DNA of 44,027 bases from Anoxybacillus thermarum (GTDB lineage: Bacteria; Bacillota; Bacilli; Bacillales; Anoxybacillaceae). Made by a program: the position numbers and the translations under genes. Below the pieces are notes generated by a model. The model made no database searches and was not told the origin of the DNA. It worked only from the letters and a program-made list of their open reading frames with translations. The DNA lies in the NCBI RefSeq assembly GCF_000836725.1, contig NZ_JXTH01000017.1:1-44027 (forward strand). Reading direction: 5' to 3'. Positions 1-7,983 of the stretch are shown here, in pieces; position 1 is the first letter of the stretch; every line of letters begins with the position of its first letter.

Positions 1-106
1 CCTCCAAAAGGGCCGCCAACAAGACAGCGAACACCTTTTGAAGAGTTCTGACTAATTGTTCCTCCAGCTCTTTTAATAAAGGCCATTCTGTGGTAAAATG
101 TTTCAT
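1..106 (-). CDS. ISLre2-like transposase, N-terminal fragment
   Basis: An ATG on the minus strand at 106-104, preceded by a GGAGGGAGAG ribosome site, opens a frame beginning MKHFTTEWPLLKEL that runs off the window edge. An identical frame starts at 43924 on the plus strand. The Lys/Phe-rich start and Leu/Glu-rich helix resemble the N-terminus of ISLre2-family transposases. That family call is from memory of the family and rests on about 34 residues, so it is moderately sure. The catalytic region is not in the window. Confidence 0.6.
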   Translation of the reverse strand, partial: MKHFTTEWPLLKELEEQLVRTLQKVFAVLLAALLE

Positions 107-212
107 GGACTCTCTCCCTCCTGTTTTATTGATGTTGGTCATCACCATCATAGCAGGGAGAGAGTCCTTTTTGCATGACATTTGCTTTTTTCTACCGCGC
201 TTCGCTTGGTGG

Positions 213-256
213 CCCCGACGAGCGTCGCGAACAAAAGTTCGCAACCCTCGTCGGGG
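213..256. repeat. Long inverted repeat (hairpin) in the IS leader, left copy
   Basis: Two GC-rich arms (CCCCGACGAGC... and ...CTCGTCGGGG) surround an AAAA/TTTT loop, giving a stem of about 20 bp with one mismatch. It lies between the IS tip and the transposase start. A plausible role is to block read-through transcription or translation from the host into the transposase; that is an inference. Confidence 0.8.
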
Positions 257-296
257 AATCATTCCTGAATGTCACCCACAAATATTTTACTCACAC

Positions 297-3200
297 AACA
301 AAAGTTGATGTGCCAGTTGTAACGCCGAAGGTTGAGAGTGTAAGTGCGATTAACGCTAAACAAGTTAAAGTAACATTTAATAAACCTGTTAATCGTGTAT
401 CTGCAGAAGATGTTGACAACTACACAATTTCTGGTGATGGTGTAACATCTACTAGCTTACAATATGCTAAATTAGCTGACGAAAAATCTGTTATTCTTAC
501 TCTTGAGTACGATAACGCAGCATTATCTGCTAGCGATGTAGCGTTCGCTAATGGTAAAGAGTATGAATTAACAGTATCTAAAGATATTACTTTCAAATCA
601 GGATCTAAGCTTGGCGAAGATAAAAAAGTCAAATTTACTGCAAATGACGTAGAAGTTCCAACTGTTAAGAATGTAACAACTTTAGCTTCTGATTTAATCG
701 AAGTTGAGTTCAGTGAGCCAGTTAAAATGAACTCATCTGCTGAAGTTGCAGCTAACTACGAAATTAAGCGTATTGATGAAGAAGGAAAAGAAGTTGGAGT
801 AGCTGGTTTATCAATTAGTGCAGCAGCACTAACTGATTCTGATAACACAAAAGTGTTACTTCAACTAAGTGGTGCTCAATTATCGCCAGGCCAAACTTAT
901 CGTATCTATGTCAATAAGCCATTAGGTATTGTTGACTATGCTGGCTACAAAGTACCTGCGTTTACAAAAGACTTCAAATTAGAATCAGATACTTCAGTTC
1001 CACAAGGTGTATCTGCTGAAGTAATTGATCCTAAAGTAGTTTTAGTGAAATTTAATAAGTATGTTGTAGCTCAACCAACTGACTTCTACTACAACACTAC
1101 TGGTACTGCAACAAATAAAGCAAACACAGCTACTGAAGCTGTATACGTTGGTAACAACACATATAAAGTAACATTCGGTAGCATTATGCCAGCTGGTAAA
1201 GTTTATGTATTTGCTGATGGAGTTTATGATGCTCTTGGAAACCCAGCTCCAACAGCTAAATTTGAAGTAACTGTAAATGAAACTCAGGCTCCAGCTGTAT
1301 CTAGCGTAGAAGTTGTTGATAGCGAGACTATCAAAGTGACATTTAATGAGGATATTGCAGTTCGCGATACTGCAACTTTAGACGATGATGGTAACCCTAT
1401 CCCTGGTAATACAATTCAAAATGCTCGTAAATATTATGAAATCAAGGATAAAGATGGTAATGTTATCCTGATTAAAGATGTGCGAGTTGGCGAAAAATCT
1501 AATGGAAATCCAGATTACTCTGTACGTTTAATCAAGTTGTATCCAGGAAATGGATTGAAAACTGGTGCAAACACAATTAAGGTTACTGGTATTAAAGGTT
1601 CTTTAGATCGTACAATTGCTGATTACACTACTACGATTAATGTAGCAGCTGCTGAAAAAATGGGTGTTAAACTCATTGCGAAGAAAGCTGCTGGAACAGT
1701 GAACAAAGATCAATTTGTTCTATCTCTTGACCCAGCTAAAGCTCAACCAGCTGCTGAAGGTCAGTATTCACCATTAAATCTTGAAAACTGGACAGTTACT
1801 ACAACTCTTGGAACTGTTCGTAACTTAAAAGACATTCCTGGTGCGTCTGTAACAAAAATTAGTGATTATGCATATCTTGTATCTACAGACAAAAACCAAC
1901 TTGCTACTGGCGATGTAACGTTAAGCGGATTAAAAACTGCAGATGGAAAGAGCATTGAAGTTGTAAAACAATCTGTAACATTTGGTACTAACGGTGCTAG
2001 CTACATGGATATTAGCAGCATCTCAGGCACAAACAAATTTGTTGAATCTTCAACATTAACTAAAGATGAAATCACATTAAAAGTAAATACATTGTTAAAC
2101 AGTGTATCTGCTGGTGATTTCCAATTATATCAAGATGGCGTGCTAATGAGCGGCAACCCAATTACAAGTGTAACATTCACTAACAACTACAAAGATGGAA
2201 ATAGCACAATTACAATCAAAACAACTGGTTTAGATCTCACTAGCCATACTTACTCATTAAAAACAGTTACAAACCCAGGTACTAAAGATGTATTTGGCTA
2301 TACATTAGTAGGAAGCAAAGGTTTAGCACTCGCTGATACATCTGCAGCTACTATGACTAAAGCTTATGTAATCGGAGATTTAATTGATACTGATGTTGCT
2401 TCTGGATTCCAAGGTGCTGTTTCAAATCTTGATGGATTAACAGCAGATACTGATGGAAATAACAACCGAGTAATTGTTGAGTTCAATAAGGCAGTTTCAG
2501 ATGCTAACTTAAATGAAGCTGATTTTGTAGTAGTTGATTCTAAAGGCAGAGAGTATACTGTTTCTAATGTAGAAAGTGCAACTGATGGCAAAGTATTGGC
2601 ATTAACAACAAGTAGTGCTCTTCCTGCTGGTGAAGAGTTCACAGTTAAGCTTACTAAAAACTTATCTGTTGAGAATGTTGCATCTGGCAACATTGAGACT
2701 CGTTCCTTCTACTTAACTGGTGTATCAGCAGCTAAAGGTGATTATGCTGGTATCTATGATGGTAAAGAAGAAATCAAACTTTCATTTAACCAATTATTGG
2801 ATCTTGGTATGACTTTACCAACAGCTTATACTTTAACATCTGGCAATGGAACTGGTACTTACGAAAGCTTAGGATTTGCAGGCTTAGGTACACTTACTGC
2901 AACAATTAGCGATGCTGCTAACACTATTGTTGATGCTGCTGGTGCTGTATCTGCTGATATCGACGATAACAATAAAGATATTGTTATCACTTTAACTGGA
3001 TTTGCAGGAATGACAGAACCTACAAACTTTACTGAAGTTCTTGAGTTTGCGCCAAATGTTTCACTAGTTTCTGCAGAAGGTATCCCAGTAAACCCTGTAG
3101 TTACTAAGAAAATGAGTGTAGGTTCACTAGTATCTGCACCATCCATTTCAGCTTCATTCTTACCAGGTACTGCTTCATTCACAGTGACAAACAACTATAA

Positions 3201-3531
3201 CATGTCTTTAAGTGGAACATATACAAACGTTGATATTCTTTCTACTACAGCCACTGGTGCACCTGTGGATATTGCAGATACTGCAACAGGTCAACATTTA
3301 ACTATTGATACAACAGCTACTATTAACGGGGCAGTACAAACTTTAGTAGCAACATTGAATAGCGACGGTTCTATCACTGTAACAGGTACTGCGAACGCAG
3401 CAGTTGATCAAGATGTTACATTTACTTTAACTGATACTGCTACATCTGCATCAACTACTGTAACACTTAACCTAAAAGCTACTCAATCTAACGGTAGCGA
3501 CTTCACAGTTACAGTTAAATCTGTAAACTAA
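297..3531 (+). pseudogene. S-layer protein, large C-terminal part; 5' end removed by IS insertion
   Basis: About 1,077 residues are open from the IS edge to a TAA at 3531. The protein is a string of Ig-like beta-sandwich repeats, each starting with a variant of 'V-x-S-V-x(4)-(K/D)xVKVTFNxPV' (near 330, 660, 1000, 1290, 2460), the pattern of SbsA/SbsC-type S-layer proteins. It is rich in Thr, Ala, Val and Asp and poor in Cys. No signal peptide or SLH/wall-binding domain is present; both should lie in the missing 5' part. Codon use favours A/T-ending codons, unlike the neighbours, as in very highly expressed genes. The frame continues into the IS to an ATG at 175, so a fused ORF can be drawn, but it has no convincing ribosome site. 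Either the gene is disrupted or its other half lies beyond the IS. Confidence 0.82.
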
Positions 3532-3564
3532 GTTGAGATATAGGCTGTTAGATTGGGTATTTGT

Positions 3565-3604
3565 AGAAGTCTTGTGGAGAGTGATCTCTACAAGACTTCT
3601 TTTG
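3565..3604 (+). terminator. Rho-independent terminator of the S-layer gene
   Basis: A 16-bp near-perfect stem (AGAAGTCTTGT... / ...ACAAGACTTCT) with a four-base loop is followed by TTTG. It starts 33 bases after the S-layer stop codon. Confidence 0.9.
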
Positions 3605-3664
3605 TTTATGTAATTGTATCCAATGGTATAACAATAAAATAAGACGATAATAGGAGGTTAAGTA

Positions 3665-4042
3665 ATGAAACTAAAGATATGGATTAGCCTATTTCTAGTA
3701 TTGCTGTTGGCGGTTGGTTGTTCAGCAAATGAAGAAAAGAAAGCGAACGAGCCAAAGAAGGAAGAAACAACGGTAAAAAATGAGCAAACAAATGAGCCAA
3801 AGCAAAATAAAGAATTGACAAAGAAACTGAAAGAAGAAAAGGGCGTACTTAATGGTCAAGTGTACACGCAAAACGGTATAGCAGTAGGAACGCTGGTGTT
3901 AGATAAGAAAGTAAGTAATGATGATGCAAAGAAATTAGCTGAAAAATACGCAAAAGAGCTAAAAGAAGAGTATAAAGATATGAAAGTAAACGTACAGGCT
4001 GTTCGTGGCGGAAAGAATGTTGCTAATATAACGTTAGAGTAA
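3665..4042 (+). CDS. Small charged lipoprotein of unknown function
   Basis: The 125-residue product starts with a basic, hydrophobic signal peptide ending in the lipobox LAVGC (Cys about residue 19), so it should be lipid-anchored on the outer face of the membrane. A Lys/Glu/Asn-rich linker with repeated 'NEPK' words follows (residues 25-55). The last 70 residues form a compact domain (LNGQVYTQNGIAVGTLVLD...). The ATG at 3665 follows TAGGAGG at good spacing. The gene stands alone between the S-layer terminator and the radC-like pseudogene. I do not recognise the C-terminal domain, and its link to the S-layer is only positional. Confidence 0.8.
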   Translation: MKLKIWISLFLVLLLAVGCSANEEKKANEPKKEETTVKNEQTNEPKQNKELTKKLKEEKGVLNGQVYTQNGIAVGTLVLDKKVSNDDAKKLAEKYAKELKEEYKDMKVNVQAVRGGKNVANITLE

Positions 4043-4140
4043 GGCTGAGCAATTAAAACTCTGCGGGGCTTTTCTTTTTGCCCAAATCCGTACCAAGCCT
4101 GATTTCAAATATATATTATGATTTTGAACCTACAGTCATA

Positions 4141-4180
4141 AGCCTCAATTCCTTTCGGGGAACTGGGGCTATTTTTATTT
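4141..4180 (+). terminator. Probable terminator upstream of the radC-like gene
   Basis: An imperfect 12-bp stem (AGCCTCAATTCC / GGAACTGGGGCT, with one mismatch and one G-U pair) is followed by ATTTTTATTTT. It could end transcription of the lipoprotein gene, about 100 bases upstream. Confidence 0.55.
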
Positions 4181-4194
4181 TAGGAGGGAAAAGG

Positions 4195-4704
4195 ATGAGC
4201 AAGTATCAAACCAACAATCACCAACAGCTAGAATTGCTGGAAAGGGAGGTGCCTGCCAAGCAGCCGACGAAGCGTGTCAACATTGTCAGCCTGAAGCTTG
4301 TTCGGGAGGGGAGTGTGTTGTACAAGGAGCGCCAAATCAAATCTCCGGAAGATGCGTACAGGCTGCTGAAGCCGTTTCTTGTGGAAGCTGACCGTGAGAA
4401 GTTTGTCGTTGTTTGTCTAGACACGAAAAACTAGCCGACTGCCATCAACGTTTGCCATGTAGGGAGCTTGAACGCGAGTATTGTGCATCCGAGGGAGGTG
4501 ATGAAGGCTGCCATTCTCTCCAACTCGGCTTCTATCATCGTCGCCCATAATCATCCCAGCGGTCATTGCGAGCCGTCGAGGGAAGACATCGAGGTAACGA
4601 AACGTCTAGTCGAGGCTGGAAGAATCGTCGGCATTGATGTGCTGGACCATTTGATTGTTTGCCATGAACGATATTTGTCCCTGAAAGAAAAAGGATATAT
4701 TTGA
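4195..4704 (+). pseudogene. RadC-like JAB/MPN domain protein, interrupted by an amber codon
   Basis: A single frame from ATG 4195 (ribosome site TAGGAGGG) to TGA 4704 would encode 169 residues, but codon 80 is TAG (4432-4434). Both sides match one short RadC-type protein: the N-terminal half ends ...VVVCLDTKN, and the C-terminal half continues with [11 protein letters not shown] and the metal-binding JAMM motif HNHPSG-x(7)-D, which is intact. In relatives the stop position is usually Gln, so a single CAG-to-TAG change is likely. Short RadC-like proteins of this kind are typical of mobile elements, and the family's role in repair is doubtful. An internal GTG or TTG could restart the second half, but no good ribosome site was seen. 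Confidence 0.82.
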
Positions 4705-4718
4705 GAGGAGACGAGAAG

Positions 4719-5006
4719 ATGTTGCACATAGATTGGTTTGTAACGGCAATGAAAAGAACGTTCAACGTAGCAGTCAACATTGACGAGGTGGGCTATGAAG
4801 CGTATGAACTCTATCACGAAGAGCTGGACAACTATCTTGTGCCTGAAGAGCATCTGGAAAAGCTGCCGAATCCGCTGCTTTTTGAGACGCTAAGGTATGT
4901 CGATGAAAACCGGAATGAGTGGATAGCGGGTTTTGTAGGGGAGAAATTGTACGAGGTGTGGATAAAGAACGGGGAACGAATCGCTCAAAAGCGATACATC
5001 GAATGA
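4719..5006 (+). CDS. Hypothetical protein, 95 residues
   Basis: The ATG at 4719 follows GAGGAG at good spacing, only 14 bases after the radC-like stop, so the two were probably cotranscribed. The product (MLHIDWFVTAMKR...) is acidic and soluble, with no signal peptide or membrane segment. It holds several Tyr/Glu-rich helices (YEAYELYHEEL) and a strand-rich C-terminal part (WIAGFVGEKLYEVWI). I do not recognise the family. Its partnership with a short RadC-like gene suggests a mobile-element cargo pair. The frame could extend to a TTG at 4701, which has poorer ribosome-site spacing. Confidence 0.6.
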   Translation: MLHIDWFVTAMKRTFNVAVNIDEVGYEAYELYHEELDNYLVPEEHLEKLPNPLLFETLRYVDENRNEWIAGFVGEKLYEVWIKNGERIAQKRYIE

Positions 5007-5040
5007 AGAAGGGAACATTTCTAGAGGGAGGAAAAGAAAG

Positions 5041-5458
5041 GTGGATAAGTGGGATTTGTACATGGAAATTTACCAACTATTAAAACAGGGATTCAGTAAA
5101 GTTGCAGTGGCTAAAAAGCTAAACATCTCCCGAACAACGTTATATCATTATCTCCAACGGTCGCGGTACAGGAAACCGAAGCGCATCTACTCCGATAACG
5201 GCAAAATTTATCGCTCGGACCCCCTACAAAGTGAAGGCGGATGGAACGATTACGTTAAACAAACAGCTGTATGAGGTTCCGCCTCGATTTATTGGACAAT
5301 CCGTAGAAATTCGGTATGATGAGCAAGGGGTGTATGTATACGAAGACGGCAAAGAAGCAGCGAAAGCGACGCTGGTGCGCATGCACGATAATGCCTACGT
5401 CAAACGACATCGATCGCCGTTTGCGGGGCTAGGAAAGGAGGCAGGAACGGATGTATAA
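5041..5458 (+). pseudogene. Remnant of a DDE transposase with HTH and Mu-type C-terminal domain
   Basis: Three pieces of one transposase survive. First is an N-terminal HTH (VDKWDLYMEIYQLL... ISRTTLYHYLQRS; GTG start at 5041). Next comes a short piece around the second catalytic Asp (YSDNGKIYRSD, near 5190-5220), joined directly to the HTH. After a +1 shift near 5225 follows the beta-barrel C-terminal domain (VKADGTITLNKQLYEVPPRF...) ending at TAA 5458. Most of the catalytic core, including the first Asp and the Glu, is deleted, so it is inactive. An ATG at 5451 overlapping the stop begins MYKTFYKE and ends at once (TAA 5475-5477); this looks like the start of the partner ExeA-like ATPase, lost with the rest of the element. 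Confidence 0.72.
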
Positions 5459-5477
5459 AACGTTCTACAAGGAATAA

Positions 5478-5812
5478 GTATATGGTGTAGTTTGTGAAAT
5501 CAAATACCCGGCCGATGGAATCATGCTGATTATGTCCAGTAGAGGGCGAAAATATAGCTAAAAATAGTGGTTTTAAGAATAAAAATGGAAGATTCTAAAC
5601 TTACTTGACGGTTACACTACTCAAACTATTCCTCAGCTATAGATGCTTTAGATTCTTCTTGAAGATCCTACTTTTTTTGTTATGGCAAAGCTTTATACAT
5701 CATTTTGCAGTTCAACGTTTGTACCTATACTTGTTGATATATGCTTTTGAGTCTGAAAAAAGCATTTTTAATTAATCGATTCAAATGATCGCTTTTGCGA
5801 CGAGAATATTTG
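5478..5812. other. Gene-free stretch, probably element debris
   Basis: No ORF with a ribosome site or recognisable protein similarity is visible on either strand. The first part probably belongs to the lost ATPase gene of the preceding element. The rest is AT-rich. A weak hairpin around 5650-5680 (GATTCTTC/GAAGATC followed by T7) could be a terminator. Confidence 0.4.
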
Positions 5813-5840
5813 TTTGTCGAAAAATCAGGGGTATCATTTT

Positions 5841-5868
5841 TTGAAAATGTATATACTATGTATATACA
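5841..5868 (+). promoter_or_regulatory. Putative SigA promoter of mazEF
   Basis: TTGAAA (5841-5846), a 16-base spacer and TATACA (5863-5868) fit a vegetative promoter. It lies inside the palindrome at 5844-5872, so a bound regulator would block it. A TGTCGAAAAA word (Spo0A-box-like, 5816-5825) lies just upstream. Confidence 0.5.
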
Positions 5869-5872
5869 TTTT
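5844..5872. promoter_or_regulatory. Perfect palindromic operator upstream of mazE
   Basis: Two 13-base arms, AAAATGTATATAC and its exact reverse complement, flank a TAT centre. It covers the predicted promoter and ends 17 bases before the first possible mazE start. Antitoxins of this type usually autorepress through such operators; that this one is the MazE or MazEF site is inferred. Confidence 0.75.
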
Positions 5873-5946
5873 AGGTTGGGGGTGATATAATGTATTCAAA
5901 AGAACATTTAGAAAACAAAATAAACCAGAGTAAAGGGGTTGACTAC

Positions 5947-6198
5947 ATGTCTACAGTTATTGTTCAAAAATGGGGAAACAGTTTGGGCATTCGTATCCCA
6001 AAAGATGCTGCTGATAAAATAGGGATTAAACAAGGTTCCGAAATAGAATTAAATGTGATTGGAAATGAAGGTATCATCACATTAAAGCCAAAAAGAACAC
6101 GGAAAAAATACACACTGGAAGAACTAATATTACAGATTACACCTGAAAATCGACACGAGGAAATTGATTTCGGGATGGAAGGGCGTGAATTGATTTAA
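5947..6198 (+). CDS. mazE: MazE-type antitoxin (AbrB/SpoVT fold)
   Basis: The product (83 residues from ATG 5947) begins STVIVQKWGNSLGIRIPKD, the classic swapped-hairpin DNA-binding N-terminus of MazE. A strand (SEIELNVIGNEGIITLKP) and an acidic helical tail that should wrap the toxin (LEELILQITPENRHEEIDF) follow. ATG 5947 has AAAGGGG at 8 bases. An in-frame ATG at 5890 also has a good site (GGGGGTGAT) and would add 19 residues not typical of the family, so the start is uncertain. The stop overlaps the toxin ATG by one base, implying translational coupling. It neutralises the toxin and probably represses the operon. Confidence 0.87.
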   Translation: MSTVIVQKWGNSLGIRIPKDAADKIGIKQGSEIELNVIGNEGIITLKPKRTRKKYTLEELILQITPENRHEEIDFGMEGRELI

Positions 6199-6584
6199 TG
6201 CCAGCAGACGTGCCAGAGAGAGGCGATTTTGTTGTTTTAAACTTCAATCCACAAGCTGGTCATGAGCAGGCTGGGAGAAGGAATGCTATTGTTTTATCGC
6301 CTAAAGAATTCAATCAAGCAACAGGATTTATAGCTGTTTGTCCGATTACCAATCAAAAGAAGGGTTATCCTTTCGAAGTGGATTTACCAAAAGAAGGAAT
6401 ATACCTTAATAGCGATGGCTATCCAATAACAGGGGTAGTTTTAACTGATCAGATTAAATCATTGGATTGGAAAGCTCGTAATCTAAAAATTTTAAAGAAG
6501 TATAATCCAGAAGATGCACAAATTGAAGAAATAGATAAAATCATTGATGAATGCCTAGCGAAAATAGAAACATATCTGACTTGA
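6198..6584 (+). CDS. mazF: MazF/PemK-type mRNA interferase toxin
   Basis: The 128-residue protein has the PemK/MazF order: N-terminal PERGDFVVLNFNPQAGHEQAGRR with the conserved GxRxAIVLSP word, then FIAVCPITNQKKGYPFEV, and LTDQIKSLDWKAR carrying the conserved Asp-Gln-(Ile)-Lys segment. This is the ChpB/PemK branch of sequence-specific, ribosome-independent RNases. The ATG overlaps the antitoxin TAA. Length and motifs look complete, so the pair is probably functional. It lies in a region full of decayed elements, consistent with acquisition by transfer. Confidence 0.9.
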   Translation: MPADVPERGDFVVLNFNPQAGHEQAGRRNAIVLSPKEFNQATGFIAVCPITNQKKGYPFEVDLPKEGIYLNSDGYPITGVVLTDQIKSLDWKARNLKILKKYNPEDAQIEEIDKIIDECLAKIETYLT

Positions 6585-6620
6585 CATGATCTTTTCTCTT
6601 TCAGAAAGGGATTATCGAAA

Positions 6621-6662
6621 CTGTTCCTTGGAGAGAAAATTCTCCAAGGAACAGCTTTTTTA
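6621..6662 (+). terminator. Terminator of mazEF
   Basis: A perfect 14-bp stem (CTGTTCCTTGGAGA and its complement) with a GAAAAT loop is followed by CTTTTTT, 37 bases after the mazF stop. Confidence 0.92.
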
Positions 6663-6889
6663 GGAGGAATAAGTACAACGTAGTTCTCGATATCACGGGA
6701 TGCCACAGTTTCTATAAGTAATCCAGTATATCTGTATTTAATCATGGAAAATTTGATTTTAAACGGTTAATCATGTTCAGTGTTTCTCGACTATATACAT
6801 GCACTTTAAAATGATAACTTCTGTATGAACACCTTTTTCCATGGTTATACTGCTCCTAAATACCCACGTATAAAAGGAGCGGAAATGAC

Positions 6890-7453
6890 ATGAAACGTCT
6901 TAAAATTACAAATGATCACGGTTGGACGCCTCGAACACTTCGGAAACAAGAACGGAAAATCAAAGATGCTTCTCTTCGTATTCGGGTAACTGCCGTTCGC
7001 CTCGTCATGGAAGGGTTTCTTGGAAAAGATGTCGCAAAAATGGTTAATCTATGCCGCCAATCGGTTTCCTTCTACGTCGAACGGTTTAATGAAGGTGGGC
7101 TCGATCATTTACTCGATCGCCGCTTGCCACCTGGTCGCTTGCCATTTCTTACGGAAGAACAACAACAGGAAATCAGACAACTGATATTAACTACCACCCC
7201 TGTGGATGTCGGCTGGGGCATTTCTTCGTCATGGAACACACGTATATTGCAATCTTACATCCAACAAACTTATGGCGTTTCGATGTCACGAGAAGGCATT
7301 CGCAAGTTGTTGCATCGTCTTCGTTTGTCATGGACACGCCCGACCTATAAGCTCGTCAAAGGCGATCCAGTGCTTCAAGCAGCCTTTGAAAAAGAACTCG
7401 AGTTTATAAAAAAAACTAATCACGGAAGAAATCGTTCTTCTTCATGTGGATGA
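6890..7453 (+). CDS. IS630 transposase, first frame (HTH and start of the DDE core)
   Basis: The 187-residue frame starts at ATG 6890 after AAAGGAG. It contains two helix-turn-helix units: residues 30-75 (LRIRVTAVRLVMEGFLGKDVAKMVNL) and residues 105-150 with the family motif GWGISSSWNTRIL. It ends soon after an A8 run (7408-7415); the last residues (TNHGRNRSSSCG) are out-of-frame sequence. Removing one A joins it to the second frame, giving ...EFIKKLITEEIVLLHVDETH. The full transposase therefore needs slippage, or the element is mutated. Confidence 0.85.
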   Translation: MKRLKITNDHGWTPRTLRKQERKIKDASLRIRVTAVRLVMEGFLGKDVAKMVNLCRQSVSFYVERFNEGGLDHLLDRRLPPGRLPFLTEEQQQEIRQLILTTTPVDVGWGISSSWNTRILQSYIQQTYGVSMSREGIRKLLHRLRLSWTRPTYKLVKGDPVLQAAFEKELEFIKKTNHGRNRSSSCG

Positions 7454-7949
7454 GACGCATGTTCGTGCATATCAAGCACTTCGTACGACATGGGCAGAAG
7501 TAGGGAATCAAAAACAAGTGCCAAGCTACGGTCACCACGCCCATGTTTCCATTTTTGGTGGAGTCGACTTGCAACAAGGCGATGTCTTGTTTCATCGCGC
7601 ATCATCCGCCAATGCTGAAACGTTCCTTGACTTTTTGCGCCTGTTGAAAGAAAAATATTCCGATCGATTTATCGTGCTTGTGTTGGACAATGCGCGTATT
7701 CATCATGCCAACATGGTGCAAGCTTTTCTGGATGGAGAGGAAGGCAACGCCTTTCACTTTATTTTTCTACCGCCGTATTCGCCTCATTTGAATCCGATTG
7801 AACGGTTGTGGAAGTGGCTGAAAGACGAAGTCATCGCCAACGTCCTACATAAAGATCAAAAGGACATCGCCCAGTCGATTACTCGGTTTGAACAACATGT
7901 CTTACAGCACCCAGATGAGGTATTACGCCGCATGGGTTGTGCTGCGTGA
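7416..7949 (+). CDS. IS630 transposase, second frame (DDE catalytic domain)
   Basis: After the A8 run the frame reads LITEEIVLLHVDETH and continues to TGA at 7949. It holds the catalytic residues: Asp in HVDETH, Asp in VLVLDNARIHHA, and Glu in PPYSPHLNPIERLWKWLK. The C-terminal helix is complete. No ATG with a ribosome site begins this frame (the earliest candidate is GTG 7446), so it should be made only as a fusion with the first frame. Confidence 0.85.
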   Translation, partial: LITEEIVLLHVDETHVRAYQALRTTWAEVGNQKQVPSYGHHAHVSIFGGVDLQQGDVLFHRASSANAETFLDFLRLLKEKYSDRFIVLVLDNARIHHANMVQAFLDGEEGNAFHFIFLPPYSPHLNPIERLWKWLKDEVIANVLHKDQKDIAQSITRFEQHVLQHPDEVLRRMGCAA

Positions 7950-7983
7950 ACCAGGGGTTAAAATGTCAATTTGGATGTATATA

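Larger units (their letters stand above)
1..296 (-). mobile_element. ISLre2-like insertion sequence, 5' end (partial, left copy)
   Basis: This segment is the reverse complement of 43734-44027. The shared sequence runs from the window edge to about 296 and holds the transposase start, its leader and a long hairpin. Sequence identity stops at the two flanking host sequences, which fixes the element edge to within a few bases. The element continues outside the window. It sits directly against the coding sequence of the S-layer protein and so separates that gene from its upstream part. Confidence 0.85.
6793..7982 (+). mobile_element. IS630-family insertion sequence, complete
   Basis: The element is about 1.19 kb. 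Its ends share the imperfect terminal inverted repeat TATACATGCA... (left, 6793 on) and TATACATCCA... (right, complement of about 7950-7982), flanked by TA-rich target sequence (CTATATACAT at both ends). TA targets are the hallmark of IS630/Tc1 elements. It carries the two transposase frames below. It lies against the surviving part of a comM-like gene whose 5' end is missing. Confidence 0.8.

Noticed and set aside
175-300. N-terminal extension of the S-layer ORF starting at ATG 175
   Set aside because: It is IS sequence read by chance in frame, with no ribosome site, and includes the hairpin region. Not treated as the native start.
90-308. 72-residue plus-strand ORF at the left IS edge and its mirror on the minus strand at the right edge
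   Set aside because: It runs across the IS leader and hairpin in the wrong direction to the transposase; a shadow frame.
4043-4090. Second terminator right after the small lipoprotein
   Set aside because: A GC-rich word followed by TTTTCTTTTT is there, but no convincing stem could be drawn.
7416-7430. Programmed -1 ribosomal frameshift in the IS630 transposase
   Set aside because: A -1 slip gives AAC TAA, an immediate stop; only loss of one A (or +1) joins the frames.
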